Shown one piece after another: positions 1 to 7,804 of a DNA stretch of 64,000 nt (within the stretch, counting starts at the first letter, position 1; every line of letters begins with the position of its first letter). Where the stretch lies: contig DATAJS010000010.1 in assembly GCA_036262035.1 (NCBI GenBank), positions 660,915 to 724,914 on the forward strand, written 5' to 3'. This DNA is from Burkholderiales bacterium. Lineage in GTDB: Bacteria > Pseudomonadota > Gammaproteobacteria > Burkholderiales > SG8-41. A program made the translations under genes and the position numbers. The notes under the pieces are model-generated. The model worked only from the letters and a program-made list of their open reading frames with translations. It did not search any database and had not been told where the DNA came from.

Positions 1-1243
1 AACCGGGAACGAGCTCGTCGACTTCGCGGCGGCTCAGCAGGTGCAGCGCATTGACGTAATGGCGGCGTGCGCTCCCCTGGTCGCCGCAGCGCGCAGCCAG
101 GCTGCCCAGCGCGTAATGCGCGAGCACGAAGTCGGGCTGCAGAAACAACGATCGCTGCAGCGCGCTTCTGGCTTCGTCGTGGCGCTCCAGCTCGAAGAGA
201 ATCGCCGCGCGCAGGTAGTGCGCCTCCGGATCGAGCAGGTCGGCCGCGGCCCATCGGTCGCACCACGCGAGCCCCTGCTCGTGCTCGCCGAGATCGGCGT
301 GCAGCCGCGCGCGCTCGGCGCACGACACGACGCTATCGGGTGCATGCGCCGCGCGCGGCGCGGGCGCACGGCGGGGCGGGACCGGCGAGCTGTCGATCGG
401 TGCGAGCGGTCGGCGGTAGAGCAGCGACCCGCGGCGGTTGACCGGAGTGAATCGCTCGAACAACGCGGCCGACGTCTCGCTCGGCGCGACCGCCAGCCAG
501 CCGCCCGGCACGAGAGCGTCGTGCAGCCGGTCGATCACCCGGCGCATCGGCTGCGGGGCGAAGTACATGAGCGCGTTGCGGCAGAAGATGACGTCCATCG
601 CATGGGTGTCGGTGAGCGGCGACGGATAAGACCCGTACGCGGCGAGGTTCAGCGGCGCGAACTTCACCATCGCCCTGATCTCGGGGGCCACGGCGTAGCG
701 TCCGTCCGCGGTCCGGCGGAAATAGCGTGCTCTGAGGCCGGGCGGCTCGGAGCGGAACGACCATTCCCCGTAGGTCGCCGCGGCGGCTTTCTCGAGGAAG
801 CGCGGGTTGATGTCGGTGGCGAGGATCCGCACATCCCATTCCGGGAGATCGGGCACGGTCTCCCGCAGCATGATCGCGAGCGAATACGCTTCCTCGCCGG
901 TGCAGCACGCGGCGCTCCAGATGCGCAGCCGACGGCCGCCGCCTCCGCGGAGCGTGTCTCCGAGCAGGGACTCTCTGAGCGCGTCGTAAGCGCCGCCGTC
1001 GCGAAAGAAATAAGTCTCGCCGACCGTGATGTGGCTCGCGAGTATCTCGACCTGCGCGGTCGTGAGCGACGCCGCGGCGAGCCACTCGACGCATGCGTCG
1101 GCGTCGTCGAACCCCAGCTCGCGTGCGCTGGCCGCGATACCACGGCGCAGATCGTCGTGGCGCTCGCGCGGGAAGTGCAGGCCCGTCGCTTCGACGACCG
1201 TCTCGCACACGCGCGCCCAGCGTTCATCGCCGCGCTTCGCCAT
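1..1243 (-). CDS. cheR: CheR-type chemoreceptor methyltransferase with C-terminal TPR region (3' end outside window)
   Basis: This gene transfers methyl groups from S-adenosylmethionine to glutamates of a chemoreceptor. In the reverse strand I read GETYFFRD, then AACCTGEEAYSLA, the CheR SAM-binding loop, and FCRNALMYF, the conserved CRN(V/A)L(I/M)YF block. After residue 290 the sequence turns into alanine-rich helices typical of TPRs, as in WspC/FrzF-like CheR-TPR fusions. The ATG at 1243 overlaps the end of the upstream cheW-like gene by 20 bases, so the two are co-translated. The reading frame is open to base 1 and the stop lies outside the window. No receptor gene is present upstream; the rest of the pathway is presumably beyond the left edge. 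Confidence 0.88.
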   Translation of the reverse strand, partial: MAKRGDERWARVCETVVEATGLHFPRERHDDLRRGIAASARELGFDDADACVEWLAAASLTTAQVEILASHITVGETYFFRDGGAYDALRESLLGDTLRGGGGRRLRIWSAACCTGEEAYSLAIMLRETVPDLPEWDVRILATDINPRFLEKAAAATYGEWSFRSEPPGLRARYFRRTADGRYAVAPEIRAMVKFAPLNLAAYGSYPSPLTDTHAMDVIFCRNALMYFAPQPMRRVIDRLHDALVPGGWLAVAPSETSAALFERFTPVNRRGSLLYRRPLAPIDSSPVPPRRAPAPRAAHAPDSVVSCAERARLHADLGEHEQGLAWCDRWAAADLLDPEAHYLRAAILFELERHDEARSALQRSLFLQPDFVLAHYALGSLAARCGDQGSARRHYVNALHLLSRREVDELVPG

Positions 1244-1697
1244 GGCTGCCCAGCGCCGCCTCGAGCTCGCGACTCTCGTCGAGCGTCAGCAGCTTCGTCA
1301 GATCGTGGATCAGCACCAGGCCGTCCTTCAGCCTGACCGCGCCCTGGAAAGCCTCCATACCCGGCCCGATCGACGCCGGCGCCGCGACGGCATCGGGCTC
1401 GCACTCGATGACACCCGCGGCCTCGTCGATCACCAGCGCGACCGGCCGCGCGGCCGTGGCCGCGATGAGAAACTGGTCCGCGACGTCGATCTCACGATCG
1501 GCGAGCGAAAACCTCCGCCTCAGGCTGATCACGGGCAGCACGTGTCCGCTCACGTCGATGATGCCGAGCACCAGGTGCGGCGAGCCGGGGAGGGGAACCA
1601 CGTCGACGGCACGCACGATGCGCTCGACGTCGGCGAGCGGCAGCGCATAACGCCGCTCGTCGAGCACGAACATCACTGCACGTATCGTTTCTGTCAT
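1224..1697 (-). CDS. cheW: CheW-like chemotaxis coupling protein
   Basis: A 157-residue single CheW domain. It shows the usual CheW progression: FVLDERRYALPL, then the strand VVPLPGSPHLVLGIIDVSGHVLPVI, and the C-terminal GAVRLKDGLVLIHDL. CheW couples receptors to the CheA kinase. I chose the ATG at 1697 (MTETIRAV) because the domain starts immediately; the open frame runs upstream to 1853 but that stretch looks non-coding, and an ATG at 1703 is also possible. It overlaps the downstream cheR by 20 bases. The order CheW then CheR-TPR matches WspB-WspC as well as ordinary chemotaxis clusters, and the window cannot decide between them. Confidence 0.85.
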   Translation of the reverse strand: MTETIRAVMFVLDERRYALPLADVERIVRAVDVVPLPGSPHLVLGIIDVSGHVLPVISLRRRFSLADREIDVADQFLIAATAARPVALVIDEAAGVIECEPDAVAAPASIGPGMEAFQGAVRLKDGLVLIHDLTKLLTLDESRELEAALGSHGEARR

Positions 1698-1959
1698 GCG
1701 CATGCGGAACCCATGCAGCAGCCGCACTGCCGCAACATCCGCTCCTCGATTGTTGTAATGATTTTCCGGACGGCACCCGCTCGTGCAGTCACTCACACGT
1801 GCGCGGGCCACGACGCAGCGCATGCGATAGCATACTGTCGAGCCTCCGCGCAATACGTACGTCTACGTTACGCCCGCAACCACGGCGTCACGATTCGAAG
1901 CATTTGGAATGAACGTGCGCTCGGGTGCGCACATTCGTTCTTCCGAAGACAGGTATCGC

Positions 1960-2733
1960 ATGCAAACCGGAAACAAAGTACGCAAGCTGCTCGCCGAAGG
2001 CCGGGCCGTCACGGGCATGATCCTCTTCACCGGCAGCCCGATGATGATCGAGATGATGGCGGCGGCCGAAGTCGATTTCGTCATCATCGACATGGAGCAC
2101 AGCGCGCTCGACCTCGACCGCGCCGCGCACTGCATACGCGCGGCCGATGCGGCCGGCGTCACGCCGTTCGTGCGCGTGCCCGAAGTCGACGCGGCGCTCA
2201 TCAAGAAGCTGCTCAACCTCGGCTGCGCGGGGATCGCGCTGCCTCACGCGAACCGCTCGAATTGCCTGGCATTGCTCTCCGCGATGCGCTACGCGCCGCT
2301 CGGCGAGCGCGGCGCGTGTCCGATGGTGCGCGCGGCGGGCTACTCGCGCGGCGACTGGAGCGCGTACGCCCATCGCGCGAACACCGAGACGATGGCGATT
2401 CCCCTGCTGGAAGACGAAGCGAGCATCGCGGACTTCGACGCGCTGGCGGCGATGCCCGGGCTCGACGTCTATTTCGTCGGCCCGACCGACCTCGCGATCT
2501 CGCTCGGCGTCCCCGGCGCGACCTTCGACGAGCCGAAGATGCGCGCGGCGCTGGAGAAGGTCGTCGCCGCGGCGAAGCGCCACGGCAAATACGTGATGAC
2601 CACCGTCGGCAACAAGCTCGACGTCGACTACGGCCGCGACATCGCCAGGCGCGGCGTGCAGCTCATCGTCTACGGCACCGACGCGGACCTCTTCGTCGAC
2701 GCCATCCGGCGGCTGCAGGGGATGAAGGCGTAA
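1960..2733 (+). CDS. HpcH/HpaI family class II aldolase
   Basis: A 257-residue member of the metal-dependent HpcH/HpaI aldolase/citrate lyase family. These enzymes cleave or form 4-hydroxy-2-oxo acids such as 4-hydroxy-2-oxoheptanedioate. Family landmarks are VDFVIIDMEHS (the DxEH metal-proximal block), PFVRVPE, GCAGIALPHA, and the late VYFVGPTDLAISLG containing the second metal-ligand region. I took ATG 1960 (MQTGNKV) because it sits after an AG-rich GAAGACAGG; the open frame extends to 1909 without domain content. It is convergent with a Bug receptor gene and may act on the acid that receptor binds, but that is inference. Confidence 0.88.
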   Translation: MQTGNKVRKLLAEGRAVTGMILFTGSPMMIEMMAAAEVDFVIIDMEHSALDLDRAAHCIRAADAAGVTPFVRVPEVDAALIKKLLNLGCAGIALPHANRSNCLALLSAMRYAPLGERGACPMVRAAGYSRGDWSAYAHRANTETMAIPLLEDEASIADFDALAAMPGLDVYFVGPTDLAISLGVPGATFDEPKMRAALEKVVAAAKRHGKYVMTTVGNKLDVDYGRDIARRGVQLIVYGTDADLFVDAIRRLQGMKA

Positions 2734-2744
2734 GGCGCGAAGCC

Positions 2745-2830
2745 GTCATTCCCGCGCAGGCGGGAATCCATCTCGACGTTCGAGTCTCGAAAATAGATTC
2801 CCGATCCCGCTGCCGCGGGTCGGGAATGAC
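2745..2830. repeat. Family-1 palindromic repeat (GTCATTCCCGCG type)
   Basis: An 86-bp element starting GTCATTCCCGCG and ending GGGTCGGGAATGAC, with inner arms GCGGGAATCCAT and ATAGATTCCCGATC. It folds into a long imperfect hairpin. It lies between two convergent genes and could act as a bidirectional terminator. Similar copies recur at 17093, 23612, 29396, 29615, 36244, 46865 and 48144. Confidence 0.9.
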
Positions 2831-2836
2831 GGTCGA

Positions 2837-3802
2837 TCAATCAGCCTTGATGTGGGCGGCTTTCACCACCTTCGCCCACTTCGCCGTCTCGGACTTGATG
2901 TAACCCGCGAACTGCTCGGGCGTGCTGGGCGTGGCGATGATGCCGGAGTCGAGGAGGCGCGTCTTCACGTCGGCCATCGCCAGCGCTTTGGTGGTCTCGG
3001 CGTTCAGGCGCGCGATGATCTCGCGCGGCGTTCCGGCCGGCGCGAAGAAGCCGTACCAGTTGTTCGCTTCGAATCCTTTCAGGCCGCCTTCGGCGATCGT
3101 CGGGATTTCCGGCAGGCGCTCGTAGCGCTGGTTGCCCGCCATCGCGATCGGGCGGATGCGCTTGGCCTGGATCGAGCCGATCGCCGTGGACACGGTGGAG
3201 AACACGAGCTGCACCTGGCCCGCGACGAGGTCGAGCATCGCCGGCGCGCCCCCCTTGTAGGGGACGTGCACCATCTTCACGCCCGCCATGGTGTTGAAGA
3301 GCTCGCCCGCGAGATGGTCCGCCGCGCCCGCGCCCGACGAGCCGAACAGGAGCTGCCCCGGGTGCTGCTTGGCGACCGCGATGAATTCCTTCACCGTCTT
3401 AGCCGGCAGCGAGGGATGCACCACGAGGACGTTCAGCGCGTTCGCGGTCTGTCCGATGGGCACCAGATCTTTCTGCGGGTCGTAAGGCATCTTGGAATAG
3501 AGGCTCGGCGCGACGGCGATGTTGCCGATGGTGCCGAGCACGATGGTGTAACCGTCGGCCGGCGCCTTGGTCGCGAGCTCGACGCCGACCAGCCCGCCGG
3601 CGCCGCCGCGGTTGTCGACGACGACCTGCTGCCCCAGTGCGGCCGTGAGCTTCATGGCGAGCGCGCGGGCGGTGATGTCCGCGCCGCCGCCGGGGGCGAA
3701 AGGGCTGATGAGGCGTATCGTCTTCGACGGATACGACTGAGCGAAAGCGGAGGAAACGGCGAGCGCGAGCGCGCTCGCGGCGAAGAGCTTGAGGACTTTC
3801 AT
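2837..3802 (-). CDS. Bug/TctC family tripartite tricarboxylate transporter substrate-binding protein
   Basis: A 321-residue periplasmic solute receptor. The first 22 residues (MKVLKLFAASALALAVSSAFAQ in outline: basic start, hydrophobic core, AFA-Q cleavage) form a Sec signal peptide. Then come the two Bug ligand loops, PFAPGGGADIT and VVDNRGGAGG, the PADGYT strand, VHVPYKGGAPA, and LPEIPTIAEGG. ATG 3802 is chosen because it begins the signal peptide; the frame is open up to 3865. Such receptors bind carboxylates or aromatic acids and hand them to TctAB, which is not in the window. Gene content of the neighbourhood suggests an organic-acid ligand but not which one. Confidence 0.93.
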   Translation of the reverse strand: MKVLKLFAASALALAVSSAFAQSYPSKTIRLISPFAPGGGADITARALAMKLTAALGQQVVVDNRGGAGGLVGVELATKAPADGYTIVLGTIGNIAVAPSLYSKMPYDPQKDLVPIGQTANALNVLVVHPSLPAKTVKEFIAVAKQHPGQLLFGSSGAGAADHLAGELFNTMAGVKMVHVPYKGGAPAMLDLVAGQVQLVFSTVSTAIGSIQAKRIRPIAMAGNQRYERLPEIPTIAEGGLKGFEANNWYGFFAPAGTPREIIARLNAETTKALAMADVKTRLLDSGIIATPSTPEQFAGYIKSETAKWAKVVKAAHIKAD

Positions 3803-3904
3803 GATGAAGACCGCAGGAGGGTTGAAGAACCTGGAGTCTATAGCACTCACGCGGGTGCCGTTCACCGCGCACTGGAAACGCTCGCGGTGCTCGACCGCGG
3901 TGCG

Positions 3905-3978
3905 TACCGTAGCGCAGGCGCCTCGCCCGCAATGAACGACCTCACATCCGATGCAGGCGAGGGCGCCTGCGCTACACC
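3905..3978. repeat. Inverted repeat downstream of selO
   Basis: Two arms, GTAGCGCAGGCGCCTCGCC at about 3910 and its near-exact reverse complement at 3957-3975, differ by one inserted G and enclose about 28 bases. The element follows the selO stop and precedes the Bug gene on the same strand, so it may terminate selO transcription. It is unlike the other repeat families in the window. Confidence 0.7.
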
Positions 3979-4013
3979 TGATTCGCGCCTCACGGGCGCG
4001 GTATTCAGGAGCT

Positions 4014-5609
4014 TCAGGACAGCGCCGAGCAGCCGGCGCGATTGCGCGCCCACTCCGGTCTTCGCTCGGCGAGGTCGTCGTTCTCGGGCTGCTCGTCGTA
4101 GGGGTTCTGAAGCACGCGCATCAACCGCTCGAGCACCGAAGCGTCGTCCTGCTCCAGCGCGTCGATCGCCAGTTGGGCGAGGTAGTTGCGCAGCACGTAC
4201 TTCGGATTCGCGCGATTCATGCGCTCGATGCGCGCGGCGCTGTCGACGCCGTCGCGCTTCACGCGCGCCGCGTAGCGCCGCATCCACGCGGCGGTGCGCG
4301 CGACGTGCTCGGGCTCGAACGCGTCGTCGGCGTAATAGGCGCGGCGCAGCGGCTCGACCAGCGCCGCGTCGTCGGCGGCGTCGAGCGGCACCGTCGGCAG
4401 CAGCCGGAAGAAAAGCGTCATGTCGGTCTCGACGTCCTGCAGGAGCTCGAAGCCGTCGTTGACGAGCTTGTCGTCTTCTTCGCCTTCGAGCGCCGCGATC
4501 CCGAATTTCTCCGAAAGCATGCGCCGCCATTCGTCGGTGTACGTCTCGCCGTACGCGCCCAGCGCTTCTTCCAAAGGCTCTTTCGCGCCGACGAGCGGGA
4601 TGAGCGCGTTCGCGAGCTGCACCACGTTCCACAGCCCGATCTGCGGCTGGTTGCCGTAGCAGTAGCGGCGGCCCTGCGCGTCGGTGGTGTTCGGCGTCCA
4701 CGCGGGCTCGTAGCCTTCGAGCCAGCCGTACGGGCCGTAGTCGATGGTGACCCCGAGGATCGACATGTTGTCGGTGTTCATCACGCCGTGCACGAAGCCC
4801 ACGCGCATCCACTCGGCCATGAGGCGGCCGGTGCGCCGGCAGATCTCCTCGAACCAGCGCGTGTAGACCTCGGGCGAGGGCGCGCCGAGCTGCGGGTAAT
4901 GCGTGGCGATGACGTAATCGGCGAGCTGTTTGAGGAGCTCGGTTTCCTGTTGCGCGGCGAGGATCTGGAAGTTGCCGAAGCGGACGAACGTCGGCGCGAC
5001 GCGGCACACCACCGCACCGGGCTCGGGCGCGGGATTGCCGTCGTAGAACATGTCGCGCACGACCGCTTCGCCGGTGCCGACGAGCGACAGCGCGCGGGTC
5101 GTCGGCACGCCGAGCCAGTGCATCGCCTCGGAGCACATGAACTCGCGCACCGAGGAGCGCAGCACCGCCCGCCCGTCGGCGGTGCGCGAATACGGCGTGC
5201 GGCCGGCGCCTTTCAGCTGGAGCTCGTAACGGCCGCCGTCGGCGCCGATCACTTCGGCGAGCGTGATCGCGCGCCCGTCGCCGAGCTGTCCGGCCCAGTG
5301 GCCGAACTGGTGTCCGCCATAACGCGCGGCATACGGCTGCATGCCGGGCAGCACGGTGTTGCCGGCGAGCACTTTCGCTTCGAGGCCGGTCGCCGATTCG
5401 GGATGCGCCAGGCCGAGCATCGCGCCGACCGCGTCCGACCACGCGAGCAGCCTCGGCTCGCGCACCGGTGTCGGCTCGACACGGCTGTAGGCCGCGTGCC
5501 GCACCTGCCGCGGCATGTTGTGCAGCACCGGGTCGGCCGGCAGCGCGGAGACGAGGGTGTTCTCGAACGCGAGCGCGTCGAGCGGACGGAGGGTGAGAGA
5601 GTTCATCAT
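4014..5609 (-). CDS. selO: SelO (YdiU) pseudokinase, protein adenylyltransferase
   Basis: A 531-residue SelO protein. SelO transfers AMP from ATP to Ser, Thr or Tyr of target proteins and is linked to oxidative-stress responses. Recognisable blocks: YGGHQFGHWAGQLGDGRA, LQLKGAGRTPYSR with the active-site Lys/Arg region, GVPTTRALSLV, MNTDNMSILG holding the metal-binding Asn and Asp, and DYGPYGW. The C-terminus is AGCSALS then TGA; eukaryotic SelO has a selenocysteine near its end, while here a Cys sits near the end and the TGA is a true stop because nothing homologous follows. Length is slightly above the common 480-520. Confidence 0.95.
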   Translation of the reverse strand: MMNSLTLRPLDALAFENTLVSALPADPVLHNMPRQVRHAAYSRVEPTPVREPRLLAWSDAVGAMLGLAHPESATGLEAKVLAGNTVLPGMQPYAARYGGHQFGHWAGQLGDGRAITLAEVIGADGGRYELQLKGAGRTPYSRTADGRAVLRSSVREFMCSEAMHWLGVPTTRALSLVGTGEAVVRDMFYDGNPAPEPGAVVCRVAPTFVRFGNFQILAAQQETELLKQLADYVIATHYPQLGAPSPEVYTRWFEEICRRTGRLMAEWMRVGFVHGVMNTDNMSILGVTIDYGPYGWLEGYEPAWTPNTTDAQGRRYCYGNQPQIGLWNVVQLANALIPLVGAKEPLEEALGAYGETYTDEWRRMLSEKFGIAALEGEEDDKLVNDGFELLQDVETDMTLFFRLLPTVPLDAADDAALVEPLRRAYYADDAFEPEHVARTAAWMRRYAARVKRDGVDSAARIERMNRANPKYVLRNYLAQLAIDALEQDDASVLERLMRVLQNPYDEQPENDDLAERRPEWARNRAGCSALS

Positions 5610-5623
5610 CGGGGCTTTATTCA

Positions 5624-5763
5624 GTCATCGCGAGTCGCCGGAGGCGGCGTGGCGGCCTTCGGCCGCCACCGGCCGGAAAACGAACGGCGGGACCTACGGC
5701 CCCGCCGTAGGCGTGGCGCACGGACCCTCGGGATTGCTTCGTCGCTACGCTCCTCGCAATGAC
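5624..5763. repeat. Family-2 palindromic repeat (CATTGCGAGGAGCG type)
   Basis: The element runs from GTCATCGCGAG to GGGATTGCTTCGTCGC then TCCTCGCAATGACA. Its outer arms pair as GTCATYGCGAG with CTCGCAATGAC. The centre (GGCGGCGTGGCGGCC) forms additional short hairpins. It separates a Bug gene from selO on the same strand. Confidence 0.85.
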
Positions 5764-5771
5764 AGTGCCTG

Positions 5772-6755
5772 TTATTCGACCTTGATGTCGTTCTCGACCA
5801 CCACGCGCGACCACTTCTTCACTTCGTCTTCGATGAAGCGCTGGAACTCGGCGGGCGACTTGTTGACCACGACCGACATCAGGCTCTTCGCGAGCTGATC
5901 CTTCATCTCCTGCGTCTCCATCGTTTTGACCACGGTGGCGTGAATCCGGTTGAGCAGAGGCTTCGGCACCCTGGCGGGCGCGAAGAGGCCGTTCCATGCG
6001 TTGGTGCCGATGCCGGGGAAGCCCGCCTCGGTCATGGTCGGCACGTCGGGAAGCTCCGGCCGGCGCGTCGGCCACGTCGTCGCCAGCGCCTTCATGCGGC
6101 CGGCGCGTATCGAGGCGATGCTCGACGCGAGGTTGATCATGACGAGCTGCACCTCGTTCTGGAGGATGCCCGTCAGCATGCCCGCGCCGCCGGTCTTGTA
6201 CGGCACGTGGACGAGCTCGATCTTCGCCGCTTTGGCGAAGCGCGCGACGTCGAGGTGCGGATAGGTGCCGAGGCCCGCCGAGCCGTAGTTGAGCTTGCCC
6301 GGCTGCTTGCGCGCGAGCTCGATGAACTCCCTGAGGCTCGCCGCCGGCAGCGTAGGCGGCACGGCATACACGTGCGGCAGCTCGATCAGATTGGTGACGC
6401 CGGTGAGATCGCGCGACGGCTTGATCGACAGGGTCTTCGAGAACGTGGTCTCGTTGATCGCGTTCGTCGAGACGTTGCCCACCATCAGCGTGTAGCCGTC
6501 GGGCGAGGCTTTCGCGGCCACTTCCAGCGCGATGTTGCCCGACGCGCCCGAGCGGTTGTCGACGACCACGCCCACACCCCAGACGTCGTTGAGCTTCGCG
6601 GCGAGCTGCCGCGCGATGATGTCGGTGGCGCCGCCCGGCGCGTACGGCACGAGGAGGCGCACCGGGCGCTGCGGGAAGGTCGTCTTCTCCGTGGCGGCCG
6701 CGGCGGTGAGGAGCGGCAGGGCGAGCAGTGATGCGGCGAGCAGCGTGCGAACCAT
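5772..6755 (-). CDS. Bug/TctC family substrate-binding protein
   Basis: A 327-residue exported receptor. The signal peptide is MVRTLLAASLLALPLLTAAAA. Ligand loops read VPYAPGGATDI and VVDNRSGASG, followed by SPDGYTLMVG, VPYKTGGAGM (one residue longer than the usual VPYKGG) and LPDVPTMTEAGF. ATG 6755 has a strong ribosome site GAGGAGG seven bases upstream; the open frame continues to 6896 through a repeat array and is not coding there. The gene is divergent from the iteron-flanked short RNA unit at 6801-7078. Confidence 0.93.
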   Translation of the reverse strand: MVRTLLAASLLALPLLTAAAATEKTTFPQRPVRLLVPYAPGGATDIIARQLAAKLNDVWGVGVVVDNRSGASGNIALEVAAKASPDGYTLMVGNVSTNAINETTFSKTLSIKPSRDLTGVTNLIELPHVYAVPPTLPAASLREFIELARKQPGKLNYGSAGLGTYPHLDVARFAKAAKIELVHVPYKTGGAGMLTGILQNEVQLVMINLASSIASIRAGRMKALATTWPTRRPELPDVPTMTEAGFPGIGTNAWNGLFAPARVPKPLLNRIHATVVKTMETQEMKDQLAKSLMSVVVNKSPAEFQRFIEDEVKKWSRVVVENDIKVE

Positions 6756-6792
6756 CGATCCTCCTCGTTGAGTGTTGTGCCCGTATGTTAGG
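6756..6792 (-). promoter_or_regulatory. Leader and ribosome-binding region shared with the 8791 gene
   Basis: Read on the minus strand, this leader holds TAACATACGG followed by CAACGAGGAGGA and the start codon. The leader of the Bug gene at 8791 has the same TAACATACGG and CAACGAGGAGGA blocks in the same order, and the gene at 27454 shares GCACAAC plus AAGGAGGAG. TAACAT could be a -10 element. The likeness suggests the genes were duplicated together with their promoters. Confidence 0.45.
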
Positions 6793-6800
6793 CGTGAAGG

Positions 6801-6840
6801 GGTGACGGATAAAGCGGTGACGGATGAGGCGGTGACGGAT
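6801..6840 (+). repeat. Left iteron array: three 15-bp direct repeats GGTGACGGATRARGC
   Basis: GGTGACGGAT occurs at 6801, 6816 and 6831, exactly 15 bases apart. The same unit recurs three times in inverted orientation at 7042, 7057 and 7072 on the other side of the short RNA unit. The two arrays could pair into a roughly 40-bp stem enclosing about 200 bases. Confidence 0.9.
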
Positions 6841-6916
6841 GGTACGGCGGCGTACATCCGGCCATGCCGCATCCTGTTACACTCGCCCGCTGGCAACTTT
6901 GAAAGGAGGTGATCCC

Positions 6917-6982
6917 GTGAGAGACCTTACAGGTAAGGACCTTCAGAGCGGATCGACCCGCACCTTGGAGGCCGACCGCTAG
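6917..6982 (+). CDS. Candidate 21-residue leader peptide or microprotein
   Basis: A GTG at 6917 opens a 22-codon frame ending in TAG at 6982. The predicted peptide begins MRDLTGKDLQ and ends LEADR; it is polar, with no membrane segment or export signal. The start lies two bases after the extended anti-16S match, so the spacing from the GGAGG core to the start is about nine bases, normal for initiation. It is too short for ordinary gene finding. It may be translated, or the unit may act only as RNA. Confidence 0.45.
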   Translation: MRDLTGKDLQSGSTRTLEADR

Positions 6983-7008
6983 ACGGTCCGAACCTTCCGT
7001 AATACCAG

Positions 7009-7041
7009 ACGCCCCGTGTGACCCACGGGGCGTTTGCTTTT
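7009..7041 (+). terminator. Rho-independent terminator of the short RNA unit
   Basis: ACGCCCCGTG (7009-7018) pairs perfectly with CACGGGGCGT (7024-7033) around the loop TGACC, followed by TTGCTTTT. It ends the unit 27 bases after the short frame's stop. Confidence 0.85.
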
Positions 7042-7078
7042 CGTCACCGCTTCACCCGTCACCGCCCCATCCGTCACT
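7042..7078 (-). repeat. Right iteron array, inverted relative to 6801-6840
   Basis: CGTCAC cores at 7042, 7057 and 7072 keep the 15-base spacing. On the minus strand they read GTGACGGATGGGGC, GGTGACGGGTGAAGC and GGTGACGA, matching the left array. Confidence 0.88.
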
Positions 7079-7087
7079 TCTTATTCC

Positions 7088-7801
7088 TTACGCCGGATCG
7101 AGGTCCGGCAGGTGCCTGAAGACACCGCGATCGTTGAACGCCATGCATCGGTTCGACGCGCGGTACGCGGCGATCTTCGGCCGCGCCGCGACGCGATCGT
7201 GCAGCGCCGACAGACCCGGGTATTTCGGTGCCAGCTTACGCATCGCGTTGGGGAACGAGAAGCGCAGGCCCTCGAGCAGCCAGAAGATCGACAGGTCGAC
7301 GTACGACAGCCGGTCGCCGACCATGTGCTCGCCGCCGTTCGCCTGGAGCACGCGCTCGAAGTGCCCGAGGAACTTCGGCACGCGCTCGGCGATGAAGTGC
7401 TTCGAATATTCGATCGCCTCGTCCTTCTGGTCTTCGTAGTACAGACCGTGGGCGATCGGATGGTGCGTGTGCTGGATGGCCTGCACGAGGTCCGCGATCG
7501 TGAGCTGGAGCTGGTGCGCCCACAGCCGGCCCTGCTCGTCGTCGGGCGCGAGGCCGAGCTTCGGCCCGATGTACTGAAGGATGTTGGCGGTCTGCCCGAC
7601 CGTCACGTCGCCGTGCGTGAGGAACGGCGGCGCGAAAGCGGGACGCTTGTTCGCCGGATCCTGCATGAGCTTTTGCAGCGCTTCGGTGCCGCCGGGCTCG
7701 CGCGCGACGTCGACGTAATCGGCGCCGGCTTCCTCGAGCGCGAGCCGGATGAACTCGCCGCGTCCCGGATTCGCTGCGTGATAGTAAAGCTCGTAGCGCA
7801 T
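7088..7801 (-). CDS. Glutathione S-transferase
   Basis: A 237-residue cytosolic GST. The thioredoxin-like N-terminal half has YELYYHAANPGRGEFIRLALEEAG (glutathione site), FAPPFLTHGDVTVGQTANILQYI with the cis-Pro and the Q-T (E-S position) glutathione contact. The all-helical half follows, containing VGDRLSYVDLSIFWLLEGL, the N-capping box of GST domain 2. It begins three bases after the stop of the upstream Bug gene on the same strand, so the two form an operon. Substrate unknown. Confidence 0.9.
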   Translation of the reverse strand: MRYELYYHAANPGRGEFIRLALEEAGADYVDVAREPGGTEALQKLMQDPANKRPAFAPPFLTHGDVTVGQTANILQYIGPKLGLAPDDEQGRLWAHQLQLTIADLVQAIQHTHHPIAHGLYYEDQKDEAIEYSKHFIAERVPKFLGHFERVLQANGGEHMVGDRLSYVDLSIFWLLEGLRFSFPNAMRKLAPKYPGLSALHDRVAARPKIAAYRASNRCMAFNDRGVFRHLPDLDPA

Positions 7802-7804
7802 GGT

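Larger units (their letters stand above)
6870..7041 (+). ncRNA. Candidate small RNA with a 15-base perfect match to the 16S anti-Shine-Dalgarno tail
   Basis: An extended -10 like TGTTACACT lies at 6875-6883. From 6901 the sequence GAAAGGAGGTGATCC is the exact complement of the betaproteobacterial 16S rRNA 3' end GGATCACCTCCTTTC. A short frame begins six bases after it, and a strong terminator ends the unit at 7041. Ordinary genes pair over 5-8 bases, so a 15-base match would be expected to hold ribosomes tightly. I recall a Rfam family called Betaproteobacteria toxic small RNA with comparable properties; membership was not tested. Confidence 0.6.

Noticed and set aside
41..1336. A 431-residue plus-strand frame at the left edge
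   Set aside because: It is the shadow of cheR, which carries all CheR motifs on the minus strand.
4014..4040. SelO C-terminal TGA as a selenocysteine codon
   Set aside because: Nothing homologous follows the TGA after AGCSALS, and no hairpin was seen there; bacterial SelO normally has Cys or ends here.
6755..6896. N-terminal extension of the Bug gene through the iteron array
   Set aside because: It would precede a clear signal peptide with its own strong ribosome site at ATG 6755.
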